A DNA stretch of 35,522 nucleotides from Verrucomicrobiota bacterium. GTDB lineage: Bacteria; Verrucomicrobiota; Verrucomicrobiia; Palsa-1439. Made by a program: the position numbers and the translations under genes. Positions 1-8,138 of the stretch are shown one piece after another. Positions within the stretch are counted from its first letter, which is position 1. The number at the start of each line of letters is the position of its first letter. The DNA lies in contig VHCW01000048.1 in assembly GCA_016871575.1 (NCBI GenBank), forward strand, positions 1-35,522, written 5' to 3'. A model generated the notes under the pieces. It was given only the letters and a program-made list of their open reading frames with translations. It searched no databases and was not told the DNA's origin.

Positions 1-10
1 GTTCAACTAG

Positions 11-79
11 ACCAAGGTGTTCGCGGTGCCGATGCTCTTGACGCTGGCCGGCGTGCTCGCGCTGGTGTTCGCGTTCTAG
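11..79 (+). pseudogene. C-terminal tail of a membrane protein, partial, amber codon at 8-10
   Basis: The frame ending at TAG 77-79 encodes a hydrophobic tail (KVFAVPMLLTLAGVLALVFA, then F), which looks like the last transmembrane helix of a permease-type protein. The same frame carries a TAG at positions 8-10, so it is open only from base 11; that codon is one substitution from TGG or CAG. Either the gene is broken just before its last helix, or the first ten bases are unreliable. Too little is present to name the family. Confidence 0.3.
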
Positions 80-100
80 TCGGGAGGCGCGAGCAGCAAC

Positions 101-1348
101 ATGACACGTCGAGAGTTTCTTGGGACTACTGCCGTTGCCGTTACGGCGTTTCCCTCGATTCTGCGCGCCCAATCCCCGATCCGCACCATCGGCGTCGGCT
201 GCATCGGCCTCGGCACGCGTGGCGGCGATCTCATCAACGGCGTCGTCAATTGCGATGGGGTCAAGGTCACCGCCGTGTGCGACGTCTATGGGCCGCACCG
301 GCAGAAAGGCATCGAGCGCAGCAGGAATCCCGACGTGAAAGCGTACGTGGATTACCGCGAGTTGCTCGCTGACAAGAACGTGGACGCCGTGATCATCGGC
401 ACGCCCGACCACTGGCATTGCCGGATGGTGCTGGACGCCGTGAAGGCCGGCAAGGACATCTATTGCGAGAAAGGTTTTGCCCGAACCTTGCGCGAGGCGA
501 AATTGATGCGCGCCGCCATCAAGAAGAGCAACGTCGTGTTTCAACTCGGCCATCAGGCGCGACAGGCCACGTGCGCGCTACAGGCAAAGGAACTCATCGC
601 CAAGGGCGTCCTCGGCCCGATTACGCTCGTCCGCACCGGGCGGTTCGGCAACAACGAACCGTCGCGCCCGATCTGGCGATGGTACGGTTATTACAGTCAT
701 TGGGAACATCCCGATCCCGCCACGGTCGCCAAGGAAGTTCGCTGGCCGCTCTGGCTGGGCGATGCGGGGCGGATTCCGTTCAACGAGCGTCATTTCTGGC
801 ACTGGCGTTGTTACTGGCGCTACGGCACGGGACAGGCCGGCGATCTGCTGTCGCACGAACTGGATTTCGTCCAGTACTTGCTCGGCCACGGCATTCCCGA
901 CACCTGCTATTGCGCCGGCCTCAATGCACTGCTCAAAGACGATCGCGAAGTGCCGGACACATGGAATGCCATTTACGAGCACGAGAAGATCGGGCGCACG
1001 GTCACCTTCAGCGCCAGCATGAACGCCACGACCATGCAGCCCGTCGAGATTTGCGGGAAGGAAGCGACCTTGAAATTCGACGGCATCGCGCATGATGTGA
1101 CCGACTTCAGCGTCATTCCCGCGCGGTTCAACGAGCGCAAAGACCTCCCGAAACGGTACGCGCGCGGCCAGACGCCGCAGCAGCCGAATCATCTGGAGGA
1201 CTTCTTCAATTGCGTTCGCAGCCGCGGTCGTGCGAAATGCGATGTGGACGAGGCATTTGTCGAGTGCGCCACGTACTTGATGTCCGTGGAATCGCATCGC
1301 GCGAAGCGACTGGTCCGTTGGAATGCGGCCCGCGAAGAAATCGTTTAG
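101..1348 (+). CDS. Tat-exported Gfo/Idh/MocA family oxidoreductase
   Basis: 415 aa. NAD(P)-dependent sugar or cyclitol dehydrogenase family; the substrate is not predictable. The N-terminus has a twin-arginine signal (RREFLG at residues 3-8, then a short hydrophobic stretch and an Ala-rich cleavage region near residue 23). The Rossmann fold begins at about residue 29 with GVGCIGLGTRGG. VIIGTPDHWH (97-106) is the usual segment before the catalytic block. The conserved lysine is present (YCEKG, K124), but the usual EKP proline is glycine. GDLLSHELDFVQYLLG is typical of the C-terminal domain, and 415 aa is normal for the exported subgroup. The ATG at 101 follows GGGAGG near 81-86. The M48 lipoprotein gene starts 11 nt downstream, so the two are probably co-transcribed. 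Family assignment is strong; the Tat signal is likely. Confidence 0.9.
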   Translation: MTRREFLGTTAVAVTAFPSILRAQSPIRTIGVGCIGLGTRGGDLINGVVNCDGVKVTAVCDVYGPHRQKGIERSRNPDVKAYVDYRELLADKNVDAVIIGTPDHWHCRMVLDAVKAGKDIYCEKGFARTLREAKLMRAAIKKSNVVFQLGHQARQATCALQAKELIAKGVLGPITLVRTGRFGNNEPSRPIWRWYGYYSHWEHPDPATVAKEVRWPLWLGDAGRIPFNERHFWHWRCYWRYGTGQAGDLLSHELDFVQYLLGHGIPDTCYCAGLNALLKDDREVPDTWNAIYEHEKIGRTVTFSASMNATTMQPVEICGKEATLKFDGIAHDVTDFSVIPARFNERKDLPKRYARGQTPQQPNHLEDFFNCVRSRGRAKCDVDEAFVECATYLMSVESHRAKRLVRWNAAREEIV

Positions 1349-1359
1349 GAGAATCTGTC

Positions 1360-2181
1360 ATGACAAGAAACAATCTCACCTTCGTTGCCCTCCTCGCTGC
1401 CGTTGTGTTGACGGGATGTTCCACCGTTCCCATCACCGGCCGCTCTCAGTTGCTCCTGATCTCGTCGCAACAGGAAGTGGCGCTCGGCATGACGGAATTC
1501 GAGAAGATCAAAAAACAGTCGCGCATTTCCCACGACCCGACTTGGGCGCCGATGCTCCAGCGAATCGGAAGCCGCATCTCCGCCATCGCACCGCTGCCCA
1601 ACGCGCAATGGGAGTTCGTGCTCCTCGACGACCCGAAAACGGTCAACGCCTTCTGTCTGCCCGGCGGCAAGGTGTCCGTCTATACCGGCATCCTCGGCAT
1701 CGCCAAGGACGAAGGCGGCCTCGCCACCATTGTCGGCCATGAAATCGCGCACGCCGTCGCCCGACACGGCTCCGAACGCATGTCCCACGGCATCCTTGTC
1801 CAAGCCGGCGGCGTTGTTCTCGACACGGCCATGCAAAGCAGAACCGAAGCCAACCGCCAGGCCTTCATGACCGCCTACGGCCTGGCTTCGCAAGTCGGGT
1901 TTTTGTTGCCGTACTCCCGCAAACAGGAGTACGAAGCCGATCATCTGGGCGTGATTTACATGGCGCGCGCCGGCTACGACCCGCGGGCGGCCGTCGAGTT
2001 GTGGCAGCGATTTGCCGCCTACAGCAAACAGCACCCCAACAACACGCCTTCGTTCCTGCGCACCCATCCCGTTGACGAAGCGCGGATCGCGCAGATCCAG
2101 AAACTCATGCCGGCCGCCTTGAAGGAATACAACAACCCTCCAGGCGCAACAGCGCCCGCTTCCGCGCCAGCCCGGCGCTGA
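1360..2181 (+). CDS. M48 family zinc metalloprotease, lipoprotein
   Basis: 273 aa. Zinc endopeptidase related to the LoiP/YcaL/Oma1 group, probably anchored in the envelope for protein quality control. The first 20 residues are a lipoprotein signal ending in LTGC, with the lipidated cysteine at C20. The metal site is complete: HEIAH at 127-131 inside [11 protein letters not shown], and the third ligand E192 in YEADHLG. The C-terminal block [13 protein letters not shown] is typical of the family. The ATG at 1360 is preferred to upstream starts because TAGGAGA at 1346-1352 is a good ribosome site and this start restores the lipobox. The 3' end overlaps the convergent alkyltransferase gene by 77 nt, and the last 16 residues (Ala/Pro rich) lie in that overlap. 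Zinc protease assignment is firm; the physiological substrate is unknown. Confidence 0.93.
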   Translation: MTRNNLTFVALLAAVVLTGCSTVPITGRSQLLLISSQQEVALGMTEFEKIKKQSRISHDPTWAPMLQRIGSRISAIAPLPNAQWEFVLLDDPKTVNAFCLPGGKVSVYTGILGIAKDEGGLATIVGHEIAHAVARHGSERMSHGILVQAGGVVLDTAMQSRTEANRQAFMTAYGLASQVGFLLPYSRKQEYEADHLGVIYMARAGYDPRAAVELWQRFAAYSKQHPNNTPSFLRTHPVDEARIAQIQKLMPAALKEYNNPPGATAPASAPARR

Positions 2182-2587
2182 ACCCGCCAAGCGAGCCGTC
2201 GCTGCGCACCACGCGGTGACACGGCACCAGAATCGGCGCGGGATTCGCGCCGCAGGCCGCACCCACCGCGCGCGCGGCGCGCGGACAACCCATTTGCCGG
2301 GCCACCCACGCGTACGAGCGTGTCTGGCCGTGGGGAATGCGCTGCAATACCCGCCAGACCTTTTGTTGAAACGCCGTCCCCGCGCGCAAATCAAGCGGGA
2401 CGCGAAAACGGACCGGTTCCCCGGCGAAGTAGCGTTCGAGTTGTCGCTGAAGTTGGAGGGGCAAACGTTCCGGTTGCCCCTGATGGAACTCGATGCGACT
2501 GACGCCGCGCGCCGTGGACTCGACGCGCAGGGTTAGCCCATCACAAGCCAGAGCAATCCCAACACCACGATGGCGAGTCCGAGCCAT
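2105..2587 (-). CDS. ogt: methylated-DNA-[protein]-cysteine S-methyltransferase
   Basis: 160 aa cytoplasmic suicide repair protein that moves the alkyl group from O6-alkylguanine to its own cysteine. The active site PCHRV is at 122-126, with acceptor Cys123. The DNA-binding part is recognisable ([20 protein letters not shown], 70-89, and the Arg-finger region around [14 protein letters not shown]), followed by [18 protein letters not shown]. Length is normal for Ogt/MGMT proteins without an Ada N-domain. The ATG at 2587 lies inside the 3' end of the preceding minus-strand gene (55-nt overlap), suggesting translational coupling; I see no better internal start. The 3' end overlaps the M48 gene by 77 nt. 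Function is certain; the choice of ogt over other MGMT symbols is conventional. Confidence 0.93.
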   Translation of the reverse strand: MARTRHRGVGIALACDGLTLRVESTARGVSRIEFHQGQPERLPLQLQRQLERYFAGEPVRFRVPLDLRAGTAFQQKVWRVLQRIPHGQTRSYAWVARQMGCPRAARAVGAACGANPAPILVPCHRVVRSDGSLGGFSAGLARKRALLRLEGCCIPSRRPA

Positions 2588-2961
2588 AAATAAAAACGAT
2601 GGCGGTTTTGGCGCAACTCATGACGCAACGGGGTGCGCCCCTTGGTGGAGCCTGTCTTGAAGTATTGGGCCATCTTCTCCGGCGAACGATTGAACAAATC
2701 CGGTTGCTCCTCAAAAGGCAGGGGCTGTTGCTCCAGTTCCTTCAACGGCTCGACCGGCTCATTGGGGAGCGAGCGTCGCCTGGCTGTTGAGGTGTGGCGC
2801 GGCGGAGGCGCAAACCAATCCTTCCAGACCGTGCTCGAAGCCGGCGATCCGGTGGTCTGCGTTTCCGTGTGCTGCGCCTGGCGCTCCAGGTCGGTGATGC
2901 GCTGTTGAATTTCCGCGACAGCGCGGTCAATGGGCGTCGGCGATTTGCGGGTGAAGGCCAT
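2533..2961 (-). CDS. small tail-anchored protein of unknown function
   Basis: 142 aa, family not recognised. Residues 10-35 are charged and predicted helical ([13 protein letters not shown], possible coiled coil). Residues 36-105 are polar, Pro/Gln/Glu rich and probably disordered. The last 20 residues form one hydrophobic helix ([20 protein letters not shown]) ending at the terminus. There is no N-terminal signal, so the likely topology is a cytosolic domain anchored by the C-terminal helix. The gene starts 3 nt after the stop of the coiled-coil gene 2965-3585, which has the same layout, so the two are probably a functional pair. Expression is supported by tight spacing and by the coupled ogt gene downstream. 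Confidence 0.72.
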   Translation of the reverse strand: MAFTRKSPTPIDRAVAEIQQRITDLERQAQHTETQTTGSPASSTVWKDWFAPPPRHTSTARRRSLPNEPVEPLKELEQQPLPFEEQPDLFNRSPEKMAQYFKTGSTKGRTPLRHELRQNRHRFYLWLGLAIVVLGLLWLVMG

Positions 2962-2964
2962 GGT

Positions 2965-3585
2965 TCAGCGTTTCATGAGAAGAAACACAATGAGCCAGAT
3001 CGTGCCGGCAACGATCAACGGCAACGACGCGGCGAAGCCGAGCCGCATGTGCCGCCCAAACTCTGCCGCGCCGTCGTCTTTCTTGCCTTCGGGAGAGAGC
3101 AGTTTTGGATTCAGGCATTCGAGACGGGCGGAGGCGCGCTGCAATTCGGCGCGCGTGTTCTCGATGATGCCGAGCGCCCGGCTCAACTCGGTGCGGACGG
3201 TTGTGCTCGTCCATTCCTCGTCGCGGATGCGTTGTAGTTGGTCGAGCGCCTCGCAAAACGACTGGCGCGTGCTGGCGCAAAGCTCGCCGCGCCGTTGCGC
3301 TTCCAGTTGCTCGCGTTCCAACAAGACCAGTCCGCGCGTGAGCTGCTCGATCATCTCCTGACGTCCGCGCGCGTATTCCTCGTGTTTGCGGCGCAGGTCT
3401 TCGAGGTCCGTCTTTTGTTTTTCCAGTTCCTCCTGCTGACGGCGCAGCAACAGCAGTTGCTCGCGTTTCTGTTGGAGTTCGCGTTCAAGTTCCTCCTTCT
3501 GCTTCGGATTTTCCACTGCGGCATAAGCCGGGGTTTGGTCCGACGCAGACACAACAGTGGCAAAACTATTGTCCGCCTCCTTCAT
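2965..3585 (-). CDS. coiled-coil protein with C-terminal membrane anchor
   Basis: 206 aa, family not recognised. Residues from about 27 to 115 are a strongly charged Glu/Gln/Lys/Arg heptad-type coiled coil (KQKEELERELQQKREQLLLL and onward). A further helical region with two cysteines follows, and the protein ends in one membrane helix at about 182-204 followed by MKR. There is no export signal, so a cytosolic coiled coil tethered to the inner membrane is the simplest reading. The ATG at 3585 is chosen over a start 29 codons upstream because GAGGCGG lies about 9-15 nt before it and the upstream extension is not conserved-looking. It is the first gene of a minus-strand unit with the 142-aa protein and ogt. 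Confidence 0.72.
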   Translation of the reverse strand: MKEADNSFATVVSASDQTPAYAAVENPKQKEELERELQQKREQLLLLRRQQEELEKQKTDLEDLRRKHEEYARGRQEMIEQLTRGLVLLEREQLEAQRRGELCASTRQSFCEALDQLQRIRDEEWTSTTVRTELSRALGIIENTRAELQRASARLECLNPKLLSPEGKKDDGAAEFGRHMRLGFAASLPLIVAGTIWLIVFLLMKR

Positions 3586-3668
3586 AAAAGATACCGCCTC
3601 CTTGTTGCCCGCAAAATACCAAAGCCGACAAAAAAGTAAAGAAGACTCTTGCCGTCCGTCGGGAAAAT

Positions 3669-4312
3669 TCACGGGATTTCGTTCTCGAAACGGAAACTGT
3701 ACAGTTTGGCCTGAGCGCCGGTGAAGACGAGCCGCACTTCACGGCCTTTGAGCGCAGAGTGGTTCCACGGCAGGGCGGCGCTCGTTGAGTTTGTCCGCAC
3801 TGTTGCGTTGAAACCGGGGATTGGTTTGCGGTCGGCGTCGAGCAGACCCATGCGCAATTCACCGGCGCGGTTACACGCTTGCCTTCGTCGGCCCCGAAAT
3901 CGAGGGAGACGAAACCGTCCACACGCTGGACATAACGATGGATGATGCCGTCGGTCTTGCGTTTGCGCGCTTCCACGTCGCCATGCTTGGAGTGGAACGC
4001 AAGGCCGTATTCCCAAATCTCGTCGCCAATGGCCGGGCACTCGTCCTTGCCACACATGTAAACGCTTTGGGCCGACGGACCGACGGGCAGTGGCGTTGTC
4101 AGGCTCGGCATCTCGTCGCGCACCACTTTGCGATGGCGGTTCCCGTCTGCACGAGTCTCCCAACCGCGCAAGTAAAGCACATGCTTGCCAAGACGTTCGT
4201 CCCAGAACGTCACGTTTTGCGTATCGGCGCCGAGGCGAATCAGCGGCGTCTTGTCGCGCTGCGCCTGTCTGCTGCTGTCATTTCTGATCGTGTTTCTGCG
4301 CGAACAAGAAAA
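3669..4312 (-). pseudogene. remnant of an exported sugar-hydrolase-like protein (5'-truncated, frameshifted)
   Basis: Two minus-strand frames together encode the C-terminal half of a PVC-group secreted protein family with beta-structure. In the first frame (4312 to about 3870), PLIRLGADTQNVTFWDERLG, then KHVLYLRGW, RVDGFVSLDFG and TAPV are characteristic. The second frame (about 3876 to 3669) continues with GELRMGLLDADRKPIPGF, WNHSALKGREVRLVF and AKLYSFRFENEIP, the usual end of this family. The switch occurs near 3861-3876, and roughly a dozen residues normally found between the two blocks also seem to be missing, so a deletion caused the shift. Upstream the frame stops at TGA 4313-4315, before any start or signal peptide, so the N-terminal half is gone. 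The break lies next to the palindrome 4322-4357. Confidence 0.7.
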
Positions 4313-4321
4313 TCAACCATT

Positions 4322-4357
4322 GCCAAAAGAGTGAAATAGGTATTTCACTCTTTTGGC
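4322..4357. repeat. perfect 36-bp palindrome (17-bp arms, 2-nt loop)
   Basis: The left arm GCCAAAAGAGTGAAATA (4322-4338) and right arm TATTTCACTCTTTTGGC (4341-4357) are exact reverse complements around GG. It sits between the end of the SGNH/DUF4886 gene (4404) and the broken start of the pseudogene (4312). It could serve as a terminator for the minus-strand operon, although there is no clear T run beyond the arm. It could also be a small mobile palindrome, since others occur in this window. Confidence 0.85.
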
Positions 4358-4403
4358 CGGTGAGGTATTCCCAGGACATCCAGAGCGGATGAGATTGCGG
4401 TGG

Positions 4404-5501
4404 CTACGGTCGGCGCAACCCGGCCACCGCCCGATGGGCGGTTTCACGGAGAAACCGCGCGTAGTCAGGATCAAGTCCTTCGGGAACGAAGTTGTTGCCG
4501 ACGATGTTCTCACCGTAGAGCACCTCGTAGAACACACACGCGCCAAGGTATTGGCCGGCGACGCCGGCGTGGTGTCCATCCATGCTGAGCTTGCCTTTGC
4601 TCCAGCGCCAGCCAGTGTGCAGCGAATGGGTTTGGTCAGGCAACGCGGGTAACTTCGCATTCTTGAAATCGAATTTCTTGTCGGGCTTGTAGCCCCAGCG
4701 GCGATTGGTGTCGGCAATCTGGAAAGCGTCGCCGACGGGAATGATGCGCGCGCCGAGTTCGGCGGCGATGGTTCGATAGGCATGACAAAGGCCATCGTAC
4801 ATGATTTTCTGCGTAAACGAATTGGTGGCAAAACGCGAGTCGTCACAACGATATGCCCACGTTTGGTGCATGAGCAGTTTGGCGGTCGGCGCGTATTTCT
4901 TGATGCAATCGCGCAGTTGCCCGGCAAACGGGCGATACGTGCTGATGTCGTGGCTTTTGAGGCTGGCTTGCTGGATGGTCACGTAGTCCCACTGGTCGGA
5001 TTCCAATTCTTGTTTCAGGCTGCGACCAGTCTTATATGCGCCGTTGGTGGCGGCCATGGTCGCGTGCAACTCAAGCGATGCGCCGCCGACCACGATCGGG
5101 CAATGAATCAATTCGTGGCCGCCGGCCCTGACGATGTCGGGCAGGTATTGCGTGGCGTTCCGCGAAAAGCTGTTGCCGATGGTCAACAGGCGCACCGTCT
5201 TGGCTTTTGTTGCGTGGGTAGGCAACTGCGCGTCGTGCAGGCCGAAGTTGAAATGAATCACGTCCCACTTCTTCTCGCCGAGCCAAACATCGAGGTTCTT
5301 CAGCCCGAACCCGGTTGAACTGCAATTGGCCAGTGGCCGGTGCACATTGACCTTGTTCTGAAGCAAGGCGCGCGTCGGCGCGGTGTCGCCCATCGAAGTC
5401 GGATCGCCGATGAGTAAGACGCGCGCCAACCCGGCGACATCTTCAACCGACATCAAGGACGGAACACCGGCAAGCAGGAGGGCGAGGAGACAAAGTTTCA
5501 T
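4404..5501 (-). CDS. exported chimeric SGNH / DUF4886 hydrolase-like protein
   Basis: 365 aa with a Sec signal at 1-18. Residues 27-91 match the front of an SGNH/GDSL hydrolase (RVLLIGDPTSMG, NCSSTGFGLKNLDVWLG, WDVIHFNFGLHD), but the nucleophile position in GDS is proline (GDP, 32-34) and the rest of that domain is absent. From about residue 101 a second SGNH-like unit begins that resembles DUF4886: VRLLTIGNSFSRNATQYLP with S111, GGASLELH, WDYVTIQQAS (171-180) and MDGHHAGVAGQYLGACVFYE with D308 and H310/H311. Only the second half looks catalytic. The ATG at 5501 is chosen because it begins the signal peptide. It is the last gene of the minus-strand run, 68 nt after the FAD gene. The exact substrate (probably an ester) is unknown. 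Confidence 0.85.
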   Translation of the reverse strand: MKLCLLALLLAGVPSLMSVEDVAGLARVLLIGDPTSMGDTAPTRALLQNKVNVHRPLANCSSTGFGLKNLDVWLGEKKWDVIHFNFGLHDAQLPTHATKAKTVRLLTIGNSFSRNATQYLPDIVRAGGHELIHCPIVVGGASLELHATMAATNGAYKTGRSLKQELESDQWDYVTIQQASLKSHDISTYRPFAGQLRDCIKKYAPTAKLLMHQTWAYRCDDSRFATNSFTQKIMYDGLCHAYRTIAAELGARIIPVGDAFQIADTNRRWGYKPDKKFDFKNAKLPALPDQTHSLHTGWRWSKGKLSMDGHHAGVAGQYLGACVFYEVLYGENIVGNNFVPEGLDPDYARFLRETAHRAVAGLRRP

Positions 5502-5569
5502 GTGTGCATGATTGGACGCCAGAAGCCCGGCAAAGTTCAAGCCGGAAATGGTCGGTGTCTTTGGACTTC

Positions 5570-7459
5570 TCACTTTCGAACGGGCTTGGCCTTGAGGGTT
5601 TTGGCCCAGTTCTTGTCCTTCTTCTTGTACTCCTGAAAAGCCTGATGCTCTTCCAATGAAATCTTGCCGTCGCGGTTCTTGTCAATGTGCGGGAAAAGCC
5701 ATTCGTGGCCGGGCTTCGCGAGGTTCCACTCTTCGACAGAGGAAAACGCCCTGACGCTGTACCCGCTGTCTTTGACCGGGTCGTAGTCTTTCCAACTTGG
5801 GTCGAGGCGGATTGGGATGGTTTTGTAATCTTCGGGGTGGCTCATCCAATAGATCGCATTCGCGGCCCAGTGCCGCGGGCTGTTCGGGCCGTAGCCAGTG
5901 CCGTTCCATTCCATCCTGACGCCTGCCTTTTGCATATCGGCTCGCATCGCTGCCACGTCCACCTCGTGGAAAGTTTTTCCCGACCTGACTGCATGGCTGG
6001 CCGCAATGCCGGCGGCCTCTCCCATGACGACGTACGATGATTCCATCCGTATCGAGGCCATGGCGACGTGCGACGCGGACATGCAGACTGGAACAATCAG
6101 GTTCGTGCACTGGTTCTTCTTGGGGATGAGAGACCGGTACGAGAGCGGGTATGGTCCCGGGCTTACGCGGACGAACACTTCCCCTTCGGATGCGACCTTG
6201 CCTTCGTGAGCGATCAGCCGGGGCGGGTAAATGTCTACAGCGTAATACGCCAGACCGACAGAATCATCCACGGCGGTCTGGTGCATCAGGTCGTGCTGGG
6301 TCACGACGTGCTCACCGATCATGCGGCGGCTCATGCGGATATAGAGTTGGTCAGGGAAGTCGCCGTTGTCGGGATATTCGCCTTGGGGCAGCACCGGGTT
6401 CTTGATCCCGCACAGGAGGTTCATTGTCTTGACGTGGTCAATCCAATCGCGCCACACCTTGGCGCGCGTGTCCCAATCGCCGTCGGGATAATCGGCTTGG
6501 CAACCCGGCGGGCCGCTTGAGACCATCGTTGTTCGCGCGTAGTTCCAGGAAAACCAACCAATTACCCCCTTCTTCGAACTCTTCAGTCCGCGGATTACGA
6601 GTTCATATCGCTTCCGGTCGATCTCCCTTCCGAGCGGTTTGAGAGGCGTGCCGCTGGCCTTGTCGCCGTCGGCGTCGCTCATGCCTTTCAGGCGGAAGTT
6701 ATAGGTGAGAATGTATCGCGAGGCCGCCCCGGGTTCGTAGGGTTCTGTGCTGATCATTGGCAGCACGCCGCTCGACGGATCACCGGGAACGACGTATGGG
6801 TCAACATCGAAATGCCGGAGACGCCCCTGCCCGGCGAGGGACTCGCCGTACTGGGCTTTCGACTCGCGCCCGACGGTGTAATCGCAGCCGGCGAAAGCCA
6901 TGAGGTCGCCTTCGTAGCTGGCGTCAATGAACACTCTGGCCTTGACCGAGAACGCTTTCCGCTTTGTTGGTTTCGGCGCGGGAACACCTTCCTCCATGAT
7001 CGGCGCATGATTGAGATGGATCATTTTGATCGTGGTGCCGTCTTTCACGACATCACCCCGGCCGTCCAACCGGTGTTCGGTGATGAACCTGATCCCGGCC
7101 TCCTCGACCTTTTTGCGGATCATCAGACGCGCTTGCCACTGGTTCGCACTGCCGCCTCCCGGCAACGCATAGTCGGCATCATGGAGCTCCCTGGCGATGC
7201 CGCCGATGTCGTTCAGATACAGACAATCCTGCTGGATGCGAATGCCGCCGCCGTGCATTCCGCCCAAATGACGGAACGGCTCGACGATCACTACACTCTG
7301 CCCCCGCCGCGCCGCAGCCAGCGCGGCTGTGACGCCGCTGGCGGTGCCGCCATAGACGCAGACATCCGTCTCGATAATCCCTCTCTCAGCCGCCGGAAAC
7401 GAAGGACAAGAAACGAGAAACACAAAAACAACCGCTAAGTTTCGCATGCGCGGGGACAT
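5570..7459 (-). CDS. exported FAD-dependent oxidoreductase with C-terminal EF-hand
   Basis: 629 aa, FAD_oxidored family (PF12831 type). A signal peptide covers residues 1-24. The dinucleotide fold follows at once: DVCVYGGTASGVTAALAAAR, then VVIVEPFRHLGGMHGGG. Later typical blocks include FIDASYEGDLMAFAGCDYTVGRES, which includes the AxCDYTxGRES motif, and IPKKNQCTNLIVPVCMSASH. After the flavoprotein body, residues 593-604 form one canonical EF-hand loop (DKNRDGKISLEE), followed by a Lys-rich tail; such an appendage is uncommon in this family. The ATG at 7459 follows GAGACG; the ATG at 7447 is also possible. It begins 10 nt after the PDZ gene stops and is probably co-transcribed with it. It likely oxidises a sugar or polyol outside the cytoplasm; substrate unknown. 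Confidence 0.9.
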   Translation of the reverse strand: MSPRMRNLAVVFVFLVSCPSFPAAERGIIETDVCVYGGTASGVTAALAAARRGQSVVIVEPFRHLGGMHGGGIRIQQDCLYLNDIGGIARELHDADYALPGGGSANQWQARLMIRKKVEEAGIRFITEHRLDGRGDVVKDGTTIKMIHLNHAPIMEEGVPAPKPTKRKAFSVKARVFIDASYEGDLMAFAGCDYTVGRESKAQYGESLAGQGRLRHFDVDPYVVPGDPSSGVLPMISTEPYEPGAASRYILTYNFRLKGMSDADGDKASGTPLKPLGREIDRKRYELVIRGLKSSKKGVIGWFSWNYARTTMVSSGPPGCQADYPDGDWDTRAKVWRDWIDHVKTMNLLCGIKNPVLPQGEYPDNGDFPDQLYIRMSRRMIGEHVVTQHDLMHQTAVDDSVGLAYYAVDIYPPRLIAHEGKVASEGEVFVRVSPGPYPLSYRSLIPKKNQCTNLIVPVCMSASHVAMASIRMESSYVVMGEAAGIAASHAVRSGKTFHEVDVAAMRADMQKAGVRMEWNGTGYGPNSPRHWAANAIYWMSHPEDYKTIPIRLDPSWKDYDPVKDSGYSVRAFSSVEEWNLAKPGHEWLFPHIDKNRDGKISLEEHQAFQEYKKKDKNWAKTLKAKPVRK

Positions 7460-7469
7460 TCAAATCGTC

Positions 7470-8138
7470 TCATGGTTTCTGTGGTTCGGTTTTTTCACCG
7501 AGCCAACGTTGAAAGAATTCGTCGCCGCGTTCCTTGGTCTGGATCCGTTCGGCCTCGGCGATGGGGAGTTCACCGAGCACGGCAGACACGGCGTTGGTGG
7601 TCGCGCCGCGCAACACAGAGAGCGACACTTTTTCGCCGGGACGCTTGGCTTGCACGTATTCGATGAAGCCGTCGGGGCCTTCCTCGCAGGGTTTGCCGTC
7701 CAAACCGATGATGCAATCGTTAGCTTGCAGGCCGGCTTTTTGCGCGCCGGTGTCGTCGAGCACCTGCGCCACCCAGACCGCGCCCGGCGGAATGACGGTG
7801 CCGGCGGCGATGAACTGGCCGCCGCCGCGCACGTGGACGCGGTTGAGCCGGACGCCAAGATACCCGCGCGGCGCGCGGAACAGATGTTTGTCCACTACAG
7901 TTGCCATCACGTCTTTCAGGCGCATCTTGACTTCGGGGTCTTTTGTCTCGCGATACACCGGCACGCAGGCGGCAAGCAGAGCCTTGTGATCGGCATCACC
8001 CATCTCCAACAATCGTTGTTGCGCCGCCTCGCGCTCGGCAAATCGTTCGTGGCCAAGGTTGCCAATGGCACGCTGAATGTCGTCAACCGTTGCCGCAAGC
8101 ACTGACGAAGCGATGAATGCGAGTACGAGTAATTTCAT
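7470..8138 (-). CDS. exported PDZ-domain protein with N-terminal HEAT-like helices
   Basis: 222 aa with a short signal peptide (MKLLVLAFIASSVLA). Residues 17-88 are helical and HEAT-like (LGHERFAEREAAQQRLLEMG, then DPEVKMRLKDVM). Residues 92-190 form a PDZ domain with the carboxylate-binding-type loop RGYLGVRL and the typical VLDDTGAQKAGLQANDCIIG and PGEKVSLSVLRG segments. There is no protease domain, so it probably acts as an adaptor or scaffold for exported partners. Its ATG overlaps the yecH stop by 4 nt (ATGA). Fold assignment is good; the role is inferred. Confidence 0.85.
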   Translation of the reverse strand: MKLLVLAFIASSVLAATVDDIQRAIGNLGHERFAEREAAQQRLLEMGDADHKALLAACVPVYRETKDPEVKMRLKDVMATVVDKHLFRAPRGYLGVRLNRVHVRGGGQFIAAGTVIPPGAVWVAQVLDDTGAQKAGLQANDCIIGLDGKPCEEGPDGFIEYVQAKRPGEKVSLSVLRGATTNAVSAVLGELPIAEAERIQTKERGDEFFQRWLGEKTEPQKP

